A stretch of DNA of 54,664 nt from G041228335 sp964580905 (GCA_964580905.1 CAZOLR010000012.1:1-54664), one strand, 5' to 3'; shown: positions 24,582 through 33,770, counted from the stretch's first letter. Translations and numbers: made by a program. The notes: a model not told the origin generated them from the letters alone.

Positions 24582-25553
24582 CTATTTCTGTCGTGCATCA
24601 AGGGGAATATTGCGGCGCCGGAGCCTTTCCCTGATTGCCGTCAGCCCGCCCGCAAGGGCAATCATCGCCATGCCTGTTGCCGCCTGCGGTGTCGGCCATG
24701 TGTCATAGAAAATCCGGCTCCATATCGCGACAAAAAGAAGATAGCTGAAATCCACCGGCGCAAGCCAGCTGCTGTCGGCGGTCTGGTAGGCACGGCTGAG
24801 GCAGATATTCCCCGTGAGATTGAGACAGGAAGCAAAAAGACAGAAGCCAAGGACAGCAAGACTCAGCTGTGGCCAGGCTTCAAGAAGGAACGGGACACTG
24901 GAACGGGTTTCAGCTTCCAGCGGAAGAAGTGAGATAATGGTGCCGCCGGAAGCGCCGAAGATGATGAACACCAGCGCCACGATAAAGGCAATCGAAAGAG
25001 GGCTTTCATTGCGGCACCAGCGCCGCAATATGAGCAGGTTGAGGGCATAGAAGAACCCGGCAATGACCGGCATGATCTGCACCCATCTGAACCCTTCGGC
25101 CAATGGATCAAGCACCGTAAATGCCCCGGCCATGCCCAGAATGAGCGCACCGAGCCGCCATGGTCCGATCACTTCACCAAGAAAGGGGCCGGCCATCAGC
25201 GTGATGAAAAAAGGATAGGTATAGAGACCGGCCGCCATCTGGCTGACGCTGATCTGCGGGGCGGCGCCAAAGAAAAAGATCATGCAGCATGTCAGCATCA
25301 GTGCCCGCAGGAATACGGGCCAGGGGCGGCGGGGCCATAATTGCCTGATCCCGATTGATGCTGTCGCAAGAAGAATGATGAAAGTCAGGTTGAACACCGA
25401 ACGGATGGCCTGAAACTGCCAGAAAGTCGTATCCGGCGCGATGAGTTTGATCATCGAATCCTGCAACGCAAGAGCACTCACCCCCATCAGAAGCAGGCCG
25501 AGGGCCAGCATGGGGCGGTCGTGTTGGGGCCCTTCAAAAAGAGATATTTTCAT
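24582..25553 (-). CDS. EamA/DMT-family membrane transporter
   Basis: A 323-residue membrane protein with about ten hydrophobic spans arranged as two EamA repeats. The first runs from LALGLLLMGVSALALQDSMI, with FWQFQAIRSVF following the first span as in DMT exporters; the second begins near residue 165. DMT proteins export or import amino acids, nucleosides or other metabolites; no substrate can be read from sequence. It lies 6 nt after the dehydrogenase gene on the same strand, so it is likely its operon partner, and it converges on the lone Lrp-domain gene with 17 nt between. Confidence 0.82.
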   Translation of the reverse strand: MKISLFEGPQHDRPMLALGLLLMGVSALALQDSMIKLIAPDTTFWQFQAIRSVFNLTFIILLATASIGIRQLWPRRPWPVFLRALMLTCCMIFFFGAAPQISVSQMAAGLYTYPFFITLMAGPFLGEVIGPWRLGALILGMAGAFTVLDPLAEGFRWVQIMPVIAGFFYALNLLILRRWCRNESPLSIAFIVALVFIIFGASGGTIISLLPLEAETRSSVPFLLEAWPQLSLAVLGFCLFASCLNLTGNICLSRAYQTADSSWLAPVDFSYLLFVAIWSRIFYDTWPTPQAATGMAMIALAGGLTAIRERLRRRNIPLDARQK

Positions 25554-25559
25554 CCCGGT

Positions 25560-26516
25560 TTAACCTGCTTTGCTCTTTTCAAGATGAGCGAGAACGTCCT
25601 TGTGATCCATCATCCTGTCCGGAAAGCCGTCGGCGCGCATTTCAACGCCGGTTACATCTTCGATCATTTTCGCAACATGAGGCGTCCAGGCGGCACCGCC
25701 GTATTTTGCCCGTGCTTCCAGAAAGAGATGCTCGATCAGGCCGGTGAAAAGAAGAGGCGTTTTGTATTCCTTGCCCAGTTTTGTCATCAGGCCAAGATCC
25801 TTGCAGGCCAGATCTAGGGTAAAGGAAGTATCAAAAGACCCGTTGAGAATGACCGGGGCAACCGTTTCGAATTCAGCCGAATTGCCCGAACTTGCCTGAA
25901 TGGCATGGTAGGCGGTTGTCAGGTCAAGTCCGGCCTGTTTTGCCAGCATGAGCCCTTCGGCAGCCCCCACGAGATTGGCAAAGGCAAGCATATTGGTGAT
26001 AACTTTCAGAATGGAGGCGGAACCGACATCGCCGAGATGAAAGATCTGCCCGCCAAAGGCTTCAAGTGCCGCCCTGTGGCGATCAAATTCTTCGGCGGAT
26101 GCCCCGACCAGAACGGTTATCTCACCACGTTCCGCGCGATGCACGCCTCCTGTCACCGGGGCTTCGATGGTGCCGATTCCGGCTTCGGCGGCACGTTTGG
26201 CCACGTCCAGAATGGCATCGACATCGGTGGTGCTGGTTTCAATCCAGGCGGAGCCTTTCCGCATGGCGGCGCAGGCACCTTTATCCCCCAGCATGACCTC
26301 GGAGGAGATGGCCGGTGAGGGCAGGCAGGTGATCAGGCCGTCCACATCCCTTGCGGCTTCTGCCGGGGTTTCCGCCCAGACGGCCCCGCCTGAGATAAGC
26401 GCATCACCCCTTGCCCTGTCCCGGTCATTAATTTTGAGAGCAAAGCCTGCCTTAAGGAGATTATCGCCGATCTTGCCGCCAAGATTACCTAATCCGATAA
26501 GACCATATTGCTGCAT
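25560..26516 (-). CDS. NAD(P)-dependent dehydrogenase of the 3-hydroxyisobutyrate dehydrogenase family
   Basis: A 318-residue beta-hydroxyacid dehydrogenase. The N-terminal Rossmann motif is GLIGLGNLGGKIGDNL, the substrate-binding stretch is APVTGGVHRAERG, and the catalytic lysine lies in LKVITNMLAFANLVGAAEG. Family members oxidise 3-hydroxyisobutyrate, tartronate semialdehyde, 3-hydroxypropionate or related acids, or reduce small aldehydes. The neighbouring enoyl-CoA hydratase and CoA ligase would fit a 3-hydroxyacid such as 3-hydroxypropionate, but that is inference. An inverted repeat 35 nt upstream of the start (26551-26573) may be its operator. Confidence 0.85.
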   Translation of the reverse strand: MQQYGLIGLGNLGGKIGDNLLKAGFALKINDRDRARGDALISGGAVWAETPAEAARDVDGLITCLPSPAISSEVMLGDKGACAAMRKGSAWIETSTTDVDAILDVAKRAAEAGIGTIEAPVTGGVHRAERGEITVLVGASAEEFDRHRAALEAFGGQIFHLGDVGSASILKVITNMLAFANLVGAAEGLMLAKQAGLDLTTAYHAIQASSGNSAEFETVAPVILNGSFDTSFTLDLACKDLGLMTKLGKEYKTPLLFTGLIEHLFLEARAKYGGAAWTPHVAKMIEDVTGVEMRADGFPDRMMDHKDVLAHLEKSKAG

Positions 26517-26550
26517 GTCACCCCCCCATAATATGAAATCCTAACCTGAA

Positions 26551-26573
26551 ATCTTCTGCTCTGACCAGAAGAT
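26551..26573. promoter_or_regulatory. Inverted repeat upstream of the dehydrogenase gene, possible operator
   Basis: ATCTTCTG (26551-26558) and CAGAAGAT (26566-26573) are perfect inverted copies with a 7-nt spacer, located 35 nt before the ATG at 26516 on the minus strand. A further TCTTCTGG half-site lies near 26592. Position and symmetry suggest a dimeric repressor or activator site; it also falls in the gap behind the enoyl-CoA hydratase gene, but no T-run supports termination. Confidence 0.4.
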
Positions 26574-26667
26574 AATCATGCTGTAAATCTCTCTTCTGGC
26601 TTGTGGAATTTCAGCAGGGGAGCCGGTGATGGCAGGACGGATAAGGGTGAGGCTTGCAGGCAGAGAT

Positions 26668-27471
26668 TCACTTGAACCTGGCGTCACGCCAGGCCAGCGC
26701 CGCTTTCAGCCCCTGTTCCTTTCGGATAGAGTTAAACTCGATGCGTTCCGGGCTTTCGTCGCTCTCAATCTCTATATCAATCTCCAGTGCGGCGTCGAGC
26801 GCTTCGCGCATCCGCATAATCTCATATCCGCGGTTGATGGCCTGTTTGGTGAGCTGCACCGATTTTGCGGCGGATTGTGAAATCTGATCAGCGATTGCGA
26901 GAGCCTCGCTTATGGCCTTGCCGTCATCGACAACACGGTTGAGCACGCCCATGGTCAGGCACTGATCAGCCGTAAAACGGTCATGTCCTGTCAGAAGCAG
27001 CTCTTTTGCCTGTTTCGGCCCTGTCACCCATGGCGCCAGCATGGTGATAACCCCTGAACCAAAGCGAACCTCAGGCATGCCGAAAAGAGCGGATCTTTCG
27101 GCCACACTGATATCCGTTGCGAGCATGAGCTCAAACGCACCAGCCAGACAATAGCCGTGCACAGCCGCAATGGTTGGCGTCGGACAGTTCCAGAACTGCA
27201 TGACAAAATCAAAATCGCGTACCAGAACCTCCCGCCAGGCGTCCCTGCCGCTGATCTCTTTTGCCGCCGCTTCCTTCATGTCAAAGCCAGCGGAAAAGCT
27301 GCGGCCTTCCCCGTTGATAACAATGGCGCGAACCCTGTCATCCCGGCTCAGCTCTGTCATTGCTTCGGTGACATCGCTGATCATCGCCTCATTGATGGCG
27401 TTAAGGGCTTCAGGCCTTGAGAGGGTCAGCGTGGCAACCCCGCCGGATCGATCAAGTTTGACTGTGCTCAT
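26668..27471 (-). CDS. Enoyl-CoA hydratase/isomerase family protein
   Basis: A 267-residue crotonase-fold enzyme. The oxyanion-hole segments are SFSAGFDMKEAA and GYCLAGAFELMLATD. Glutamates occur at both places where hydratases keep catalytic Glu residues (MPEVRFGSG and AKELLLTG), so water addition to an enoyl-CoA is plausible. Family members include crotonyl-, acryloyl- and carnitinyl-CoA hydratases. It lies 38 nt downstream of the Rieske oxygenase gene, with GAAAGG 7 nt before the ATG, so the two are probably co-transcribed. Confidence 0.83.
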   Translation of the reverse strand: MSTVKLDRSGGVATLTLSRPEALNAINEAMISDVTEAMTELSRDDRVRAIVINGEGRSFSAGFDMKEAAAKEISGRDAWREVLVRDFDFVMQFWNCPTPTIAAVHGYCLAGAFELMLATDISVAERSALFGMPEVRFGSGVITMLAPWVTGPKQAKELLLTGHDRFTADQCLTMGVLNRVVDDGKAISEALAIADQISQSAAKSVQLTKQAINRGYEIMRMREALDAALEIDIEIESDESPERIEFNSIRKEQGLKAALAWRDARFK

Positions 27472-27509
27472 GCGAATACCTTTCGGGGAAAGTGTTGCAT
27501 TGCCTGATC

Positions 27510-28673
27510 CTACCGGGCGGCAATCCGGGCGCGCACCCAGTCATGAAAACGTTTCAGGAGATATTCTTCAGGCATGAGGACACCTTCGGAAAAAGGACGT
27601 GCACAAAGCCCTTGTTGATTCAGCTCACAGGCATATCCGTCCTGCTCCATCACCAGGGTGGCGAAATCAACGACATTGGACATATCGTAATCCGGATCAT
27701 TGAGCGTCGCCTCTTCAAACAGCCATTCCGCCGTTATTTCTGTCTGGGTGGGGCCTTTTGGCAGAACACGCACAATTCTCATGTGATCGGCGTATCCGGC
27801 TATGAACATCGATGGCCAGGCAGAAGCGTAAAGCTGGCCGCGTTCTATATCCTCAGCGCTCAGACTTGCGATAGTGTGGCCCTGGGCGGAGCCGTCTTTA
27901 GACCAGGTCTCAGCTCCTGAACGGAGCCCGCCCCGATAGAACGGATCATCAGATCCGTCATGATCTTCCCAGCCCGGCATATCCATTTTGCTGATGATGC
28001 GGCGTGAATACAACGGCACGAGCGACGTCAGTTCAGGATGAATATTGGGGCAATGAAGACATTCATTGAAATTTTCCCAAAAGAGTTTCCAGTTGCAGTT
28101 GATGGTTTTGGACCAGGTCTTGCCTACTTTCATCGTCTCAAGAGGAAAACGTGAAAGGCCGTCGGCTGAACGTTGAAAAAGGGTATCAATATCCCATTCG
28201 GCATCAGGGTCGGGATGGATGAAAACTGCCCCGCGCCATTCCCGGACAGCGATGGGGAAAAGAGGATGATCGCTCTTGTTAAAGCCTTCCGCTTCGGTGA
28301 AGGATGTTGTGGCCGCAAGCGCGCCATCGGCCAGCCGGTAAGACCATTGATGATACGGGCAGACGATCGCATTGGCGTCAAGTCGTCCGCTTTCCGCCGT
28401 GCAGAGAACAGAGCCGCGGTGCCGGCAGGTATTAAAGTATCCGCGGAGATGTCCGGCGTCATCACGCAGAACCACCATAGGCTGATTGCCGAGGCACAGT
28501 GTCCGGTACTGCCGCGGTTTGGCCAGTGCACTCTGGTGGCACAGATAGACCCAGCCCGCCTGCCATATCCGTTCTTCTTCCAGACGGTGATGGTCGCGCT
28601 CTCCATACCAATGCGAAGGCAGGGTGGGTTCGGCTGTCTTCAGGGCATGAGAGGTGTCTTGCTTATCATCCAT
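27510..28673 (-). CDS. Rieske non-heme iron oxygenase, alpha subunit (betaine/carnitine-type)
   Basis: A 387-residue oxygenase large subunit. Rieske [2Fe-2S] ligands are Cys83/His85 (CRHRG) and Cys105/His108 (CPYHQW). The mononuclear iron site includes His207 and His212 in ENFNECLHCPNIHPEL. The sequence resembles glycine betaine, proline betaine and carnitine oxygenases, which demethylate or cleave quaternary amines, more than aromatic dioxygenases. No reductase or ferredoxin gene lies next to it, so electrons must come from a partner encoded elsewhere. A GGGGAA ribosome site precedes the ATG. Substrate unassigned. Confidence 0.82.
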   Translation of the reverse strand: MDDKQDTSHALKTAEPTLPSHWYGERDHHRLEEERIWQAGWVYLCHQSALAKPRQYRTLCLGNQPMVVLRDDAGHLRGYFNTCRHRGSVLCTAESGRLDANAIVCPYHQWSYRLADGALAATTSFTEAEGFNKSDHPLFPIAVREWRGAVFIHPDPDAEWDIDTLFQRSADGLSRFPLETMKVGKTWSKTINCNWKLFWENFNECLHCPNIHPELTSLVPLYSRRIISKMDMPGWEDHDGSDDPFYRGGLRSGAETWSKDGSAQGHTIASLSAEDIERGQLYASAWPSMFIAGYADHMRIVRVLPKGPTQTEITAEWLFEEATLNDPDYDMSNVVDFATLVMEQDGYACELNQQGLCARPFSEGVLMPEEYLLKRFHDWVRARIAAR

Positions 28674-28864
28674 TGCCGAAATTCCCCTGTTGATGTTCTC
28701 ATAAGTGCTCCGGGCACACCTGAAACCCGGGCAATATAAAACCGTATCGTGAAAGACTAATTCTGTGAAATAAAATCTGTGGCGACAATTCCCGGTAATC
28801 AGAAGGCCAGTGGCAAGAAACCTGTTGTCCGTCCGGAGATTTTTATGAATACTTAATCAATGGA

Positions 28865-30979
28865 ATGATGAAAGGGCGTCTCAGCGGTATATTCATGGGA
28901 TCAGTTAATCCTTCTCTTGCGCCCTTGCTTGCACCTGCTTCCGTTGCGCTGATCGGGGCCTCGCTCCGGCCGGATTCCTATGGTCTCGTTCTGTATGAGA
29001 TGCTGAAAGCCGGGGGATATCAGGGCGCGATATACCCCGTCAATCCCGGCTATGCCGGCACCAGCGATGATGTCACATTTTACGGGTCTGTGGGGGAGCT
29101 TCCTGCCGCACCGGACCATTCGGTGATAGCGGTTGCAACGGAACGTGCCGCAGCCGCCCTTGAAGATGCGATAAAGGCAGGCACAAAGGCCGCGACCGTT
29201 TTTGCCGACACCCATGATACGGCCATGAAAGACCGCATTGGCGATATGGCACGTGAAGCCGGCATCCCGCTGATAGGCCCCAACAGCATGGGGCTGCACA
29301 ATCTTGATCTCGGCCTTCGGATAACGCCGTTCCCGATGCCGCTTGATCTCAAACCGGGTGGCATAGCCGCTATCATCCAGTCAGGCTCTGTTCTCGGGGC
29401 GCTGGTGAATAACGACCGGCGCCTCCGCTTCAATACGGTGATCAGCACCGGGGCAGAAGCCGTGACGTCGGCGGCGGATTTCCTCAAATGGGTGCTTGAT
29501 CAGCCAAGCACACGGGTGGTTGGCCTCTTCCTTGAAGCGGTCCGGGACCCTGATGGGTTCATCGATGCCCTCGAAGAGGCCGCACGCCGGAACATCCCTG
29601 TTGTCATCCTGAAAGTCGGGCGCAGCGAAGCCAGCGCCAGAATGGCGATGAGCCATACAGGGGCAATCGTCGGCAATTACGAGGTTTTTCGTGCCGCGGT
29701 TGAAAGCCGGGGTGCGCATCTGGTCACAACCCTTGATGAGATGGCGGCAACGCTGGCTGTGTTCAGCCAGGGCAGAGAAGCTGTTGGCGGGGGAATTGCC
29801 ACCATCCATGATTCCGGAGGTGAGCGGGAACTCATCGCTGATCTCGCCGAAGATCTGGACGTTCCTTTTGCCCGTCTTTCCCCGGAAACTTATGCTGAAA
29901 TCCAGGCGTGTCTTGAGCCCGGGATGGAGCCGGATAACCCGCTGGATGCCTGGGGGACAGGCCATGGCGCCGATCAGATATTCGCCCGTTCTTTCACGGC
30001 CATGCTCAAAGATGACAACGTGGCGGCCGGGCTTTACATGATGGACTGGCGGCAGAATTACTATCTGCACGAAATGCATGAAAAGGTCCTGTATTCGGTT
30101 GCTGAGACTGCCACCAAGCCGGTTATTGCCGCCAGCAATTACGCCCTGACCGACAATCGCGAGATGGCCTCCCGCATGGCGGACCGGAACATTCCTTTGG
30201 TGGAAGGCACAAGAGAAGCACTGATCGCGGTTCGCCATCTTCTCAGCCGTGGCCGGTCTGACCACGCCAGCAAAGCCCGCCCCCCTGATGAAATGCCGGA
30301 CCATCCCGCATCGGCATCCTGGCAAAAGCGAATCGCATCGTCTCAGCTTGCTGAGGATGATTTGCTCGGCCTGCTTCGTGATTACAGTATCCCGGTGCCT
30401 GAAACCGATGTGGCAACAACCAGAGAAGAGGCCGTTGCTGCGGCGATGCGAATCGGTTTTCCCGTTGTGCTGAAAACTCTGGCAGAGGGGGTGCATCACA
30501 AAACAGAGGCGGGAGGGGTGAAAGTCGGCCTTGAAGATAAGGATGCGGTTGCCTCTGCCTATGATGACCTGTCGCACCGGCTGTCCGAAAGGGTGCTGGT
30601 GGCAAGCCTGGTGCGCGGTGATGTTGAAATGGCGCTTGGCGCGGTCAATGACCCTGATTTTGGTATGGCGGTGATGATTTCTGCCGGCGGTGTCGGGGTG
30701 GAGTTGCTTGATGACAAGATCATCATGATGGCGCCATTTTCGGCAGATCAGGCGCTGGCCAGGCTTTCCGGGCTCAAAATTCACCGCCTGCTTGAGGGGT
30801 ATCGCGGCAAACCGCGGCTGTGTATTGAGGGATTTGCTGAGACAGCGGCACGATTTTCACGTCTTGTCCATGATTTGCGGGGGTGTATTGCCTCGGCTGA
30901 TATCAACCCTGTTATCGTCAACGAAAACAGTGCCTTTGCCGTGGATGTGCTGATTATACCTTCTGATAAGGCAAGTTGA
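28865..30979 (+). CDS. ADP-forming acyl-CoA synthetase family protein (possible DddX-like)
   Basis: A 704-residue single-chain ADP-forming acyl-CoA synthetase: CoA-binding domain (about 20-150), two ligase-type domains with the phospho-carrier His264 in MSHTGAIVG, and a C-terminal ATP-grasp domain (about 480-700, with FPVVLKTLAEGVHHKTEAGG). The substrate region has NPLDAWG (Trp363) and YYLHEMHEK (Glu403). From memory, the ATP-dependent DMSP lyase DddX uses His292, Trp391 and Glu432; His and Trp are spaced identically here (99 residues), and Glu differs by one. This hints at a sulfonium or quaternary ammonium acid as substrate but is unverified. Plain acetate-CoA or dicarboxylate-CoA ligase activity is the alternative. 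The start is uncertain; Met11 (28895) is also possible. Confidence 0.75.
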   Translation: MMKGRLSGIFMGSVNPSLAPLLAPASVALIGASLRPDSYGLVLYEMLKAGGYQGAIYPVNPGYAGTSDDVTFYGSVGELPAAPDHSVIAVATERAAAALEDAIKAGTKAATVFADTHDTAMKDRIGDMAREAGIPLIGPNSMGLHNLDLGLRITPFPMPLDLKPGGIAAIIQSGSVLGALVNNDRRLRFNTVISTGAEAVTSAADFLKWVLDQPSTRVVGLFLEAVRDPDGFIDALEEAARRNIPVVILKVGRSEASARMAMSHTGAIVGNYEVFRAAVESRGAHLVTTLDEMAATLAVFSQGREAVGGGIATIHDSGGERELIADLAEDLDVPFARLSPETYAEIQACLEPGMEPDNPLDAWGTGHGADQIFARSFTAMLKDDNVAAGLYMMDWRQNYYLHEMHEKVLYSVAETATKPVIAASNYALTDNREMASRMADRNIPLVEGTREALIAVRHLLSRGRSDHASKARPPDEMPDHPASASWQKRIASSQLAEDDLLGLLRDYSIPVPETDVATTREEAVAAAMRIGFPVVLKTLAEGVHHKTEAGGVKVGLEDKDAVASAYDDLSHRLSERVLVASLVRGDVEMALGAVNDPDFGMAVMISAGGVGVELLDDKIIMMAPFSADQALARLSGLKIHRLLEGYRGKPRLCIEGFAETAARFSRLVHDLRGCIASADINPVIVNENSAFAVDVLIIPSDKAS

Positions 30980-31122
30980 ATAATAATCAGTTTATCCCTT
31001 ATCCGTGATCAGGGAATCAGGGGTTCAGACCAAACTTTTCACAAAAAAATCGGCTTAGCGGGTTGTTTCATGCCCGGAAATAAGCCTTAATTGTAATATG
31101 GAGAATTCATGGGAGGTTAAAC

Positions 31123-32760
31123 ATGAGCCCGAAAACAATTAACAATAAACCGCTTCACAAGTCCATCGGGGAACTTGCGGAAAACACGAAAGCCGGCAAA
31201 CTTGACCGGCGCGAATTCCTTGCCATGGCAACAGCCCTTGGTGCAACCACTGCTACTGCGTACGGATTGCTCGGGCTGGCTGGCCCGAAAGCGGCACAGG
31301 CTGCCGGCAAGAAAGGCGGCACCCTCAAGGTATCCATGAGCATCAGGCCGTTTGAGGATCCCCGGGTCTATGACTGGTCGGAAAAAGGAAACCTCGGCCG
31401 CATGATCTGTGAGCCGCTGGTCCGCTATACATCAGACTTCACGTTTGAGCCGTGGTTGCTGGAAAGCTGGGATGTGAACGAAGACGCAACCCGCTACACG
31501 CTTAATGTCCGCAAGGGCGTCAAGTGGAGCAATGGCGATACGTTCGATGCCGACGACGTGATCTACAATATCAATCGCTGGTGCGACAAGGGCGTGGAAG
31601 GAAACTCCATGGCTGGCCGAATGGCCACCCTGGTCGATCCGGACACGAACAAAGCCCGCGCCGGTGCCATCAAGAAAGTCGACGACTATACCGTCGAACT
31701 GAATCTGCCAAACGCCGATATCACGATTATTCCGGGTATGGCCGATTATCCGGCGCTGATTGTCCATCGCGATTTTGAAACATCCGGCGGTGATCTTTCG
31801 AAAAACCCTGTCGGAACAGCGCCATGGTCACTGGTGAGCCATGAAGTCGGCAACAGCGCCGCATTCAAGCGCCGTGATGGCTGGTGGGGCGGTGATGTCT
31901 ATCTTGACGGCATCGAATTCACCGACTACGGCACCGATCCTGCGGCTGAACTGGCCGGGTGGGAAGCGGGCGATATCCATGTCAACTATCAGACCACCGG
32001 TGATTATATCGACATCATCGAAGGCATGGGCATGACCACCCATGAAAAGGTGACGGCGGCGACGCTGATCGCCCGCGTGAACATGGGGGTTGAGCCTTAC
32101 ACCGACAAGCGTGTTCGTAATGCCCTCCAGATGGCGGTGAGCAATCAGGCTATCCTTGATCTCGGATACAATGGCCGTGGTCAGCCTGCGGAAAACCATC
32201 ATGTCGGCCCGATGCATCCGGAATACTACGCTCTGCCCAAGAAAGAGCGTGATATGGCCGGAGCCATGGCCCTGATGAAAGAAGCAGGAATGGAAGATTT
32301 TGAACATGAGCTGATCTCTATTGACGATGCCTGGCGTCGTGACACCACCGATGTGGTTGCCGCCCAGCTTCGTGAAGCCGGGATCAAGGTCAAGCGGACG
32401 ATCATTCCGGGTTCATCTTTCTGGAACAACTGGACCCAGTATCCGTATTCCACGACAAGCTGGAACATGCGGCCTCTGGGTGTGCAGATCTACGCTCTTG
32501 CCCTGCGTTCAGGCGAAGCATGGAATGAAACCGCCTACAGCAACCCTGAGTTTGATTCCAAACTCACCCAGGCGCTTTCCATCGCGGACCACAAGAAGCG
32601 CAGTGAACTCATGAAGGACCTGCAGACCATGATTCAGGATTCCGGGATCATGATCCAGCCGTACTGGCGGTCACTCTACAAACACACCGCGCCGAACGTG
32701 AACAACGACGATATGCATCCTCAGTTTGAGATGCATTTCGAAAACGTCTGGCTTTCGTAA
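31123..32760 (+). CDS. ABC importer substrate-binding protein, family 5, Tat-exported
   Basis: A 545-residue solute-binding protein of the SBP_bac_5 family. It has a long N-terminus with a twin-arginine motif, DRREFLAMA (Arg29-Arg30), a hydrophobic stretch and AQA cleavage near residue 60, so it is exported folded by the Tat route rather than by Sec as in the other two importers here. The family motif is NVRKGVKWSNGDTFDADDV. GGGAGG lies before the ATG. The ligand is unknown; upstream catabolic genes suggest it could be a small nitrogenous compound rather than a peptide. It is followed by a stable hairpin and then two permeases and a double ATPase. Confidence 0.85.
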   Translation: MSPKTINNKPLHKSIGELAENTKAGKLDRREFLAMATALGATTATAYGLLGLAGPKAAQAAGKKGGTLKVSMSIRPFEDPRVYDWSEKGNLGRMICEPLVRYTSDFTFEPWLLESWDVNEDATRYTLNVRKGVKWSNGDTFDADDVIYNINRWCDKGVEGNSMAGRMATLVDPDTNKARAGAIKKVDDYTVELNLPNADITIIPGMADYPALIVHRDFETSGGDLSKNPVGTAPWSLVSHEVGNSAAFKRRDGWWGGDVYLDGIEFTDYGTDPAAELAGWEAGDIHVNYQTTGDYIDIIEGMGMTTHEKVTAATLIARVNMGVEPYTDKRVRNALQMAVSNQAILDLGYNGRGQPAENHHVGPMHPEYYALPKKERDMAGAMALMKEAGMEDFEHELISIDDAWRRDTTDVVAAQLREAGIKVKRTIIPGSSFWNNWTQYPYSTTSWNMRPLGVQIYALALRSGEAWNETAYSNPEFDSKLTQALSIADHKKRSELMKDLQTMIQDSGIMIQPYWRSLYKHTAPNVNNDDMHPQFEMHFENVWLS

Positions 32761-32771
32761 GGCTATAAATT

Positions 32772-32799
32772 GTCGGGGGCGGCATTGATCGCCCCCGGC
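32772..32799 (+). promoter_or_regulatory. GC-rich stem-loop between binding protein and permease
   Basis: GTCGGGGGCG (32772-32781) pairs with CGCCCCCGGC (32790-32799), including one G-T pair, around an 8-nt loop. No T-run follows. It sits 11 nt after the binding-protein stop, the same place as the hairpin in the first importer, and probably stabilises the upstream message while reducing read-through into the permease genes. Confidence 0.6.
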
Positions 32800-32824
32800 A
32801 TATTAGGCACTCTGATTATTTCAG

Positions 32825-33760
32825 ATGTTATTATTTATTTTCAAAAGACTGATTGTACTTTTCATGTCGATGCTGGCATTGACGGTGGTGGTGTATTCAC
32901 TTGTCACTGTTGAGCCTAATCTGCGGAAAATGGCGCTCAATCTCAATAATATCCGCATGGAAGAAGCGGATGTGCAGTCATGGCTTGAGAAAGAGGGCTA
33001 TAAAAGACCACTTTATGTCCAGTATACGGAATGGCTTGGAAATTCGCTTCAGGGCGATCTCGGGCATTCCACCTTGTTCCGGGAACCCGTGAACAGCATC
33101 ATTTTCGAAAAACTCTCTCATACCGGCATTCTGATGTTCTGGGTGCTGATTACCATGATCCCGTCGGCTCTGGTCATTGGTATTGTCTCAGGCATGCGGG
33201 AAGGGTCAAAAACGGACCGGTCGCTCTCCTTCTTCTCGATTGTGACGACGGCGACACCGGAATATGTCAGCGGCATCATCTTTACCGTTGTCTTTGCCTC
33301 CTGGCTTGGCTGGTTGAAAGGCGTTGCCAAGGCGGGGGACGTCACGCTGGAAAACTTTACCCTGCCGGTGCTGACCATATCTCTTTATGGCGTCGGATAT
33401 ATCGCGCGGATGACCAGGGCCTCAATGGCTGAAGTCATGACCTCGCAATATATCCGGACCGCGACCCTGAAAGGCCTGTCGTTTCGCAGTGTGGTTCTCA
33501 AACACGCGTTGAGAAATGCGCTTATTGCCCCGTTCACGGTCATCATGCTTCAGTTTCCCTGGCTGCTGACCGGCGTGGTCATTGTAGAAAAACTTTTCAA
33601 TTACAAGGGATTTGGCTGGTTGCTTGTTGCCTCCGCCGATGACAACGATATCAACATGACGCTGGCCTGTGCGCTGGTATCGGTGGTGCTTGTCATATCC
33701 ACGCAGCTCATCTCCGATATCGGGTACAGCTACCTCAATCCGCGGATCAGGTTCAAATAA
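32825..33760 (+). CDS. ABC importer inner-membrane permease (DppB type)
   Basis: A 311-residue permease with an N-terminal span (about 4-26), a periplasmic segment containing LQGDLGHSTLFREPV and five more spans. The ATPase-coupling loop is RTATLKGLSFRSVVLKHALR. It pairs with the permease that starts 10 nt after its stop. No good ribosome site precedes the ATG at 32825, so translation may be low, in line with the hairpin upstream. Confidence 0.85.
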   Translation: MLLFIFKRLIVLFMSMLALTVVVYSLVTVEPNLRKMALNLNNIRMEEADVQSWLEKEGYKRPLYVQYTEWLGNSLQGDLGHSTLFREPVNSIIFEKLSHTGILMFWVLITMIPSALVIGIVSGMREGSKTDRSLSFFSIVTTATPEYVSGIIFTVVFASWLGWLKGVAKAGDVTLENFTLPVLTISLYGVGYIARMTRASMAEVMTSQYIRTATLKGLSFRSVVLKHALRNALIAPFTVIMLQFPWLLTGVVIVEKLFNYKGFGWLLVASADDNDINMTLACALVSVVLVISTQLISDIGYSYLNPRIRFK

Positions 33761-33770
33761 GGAGGGCGTG

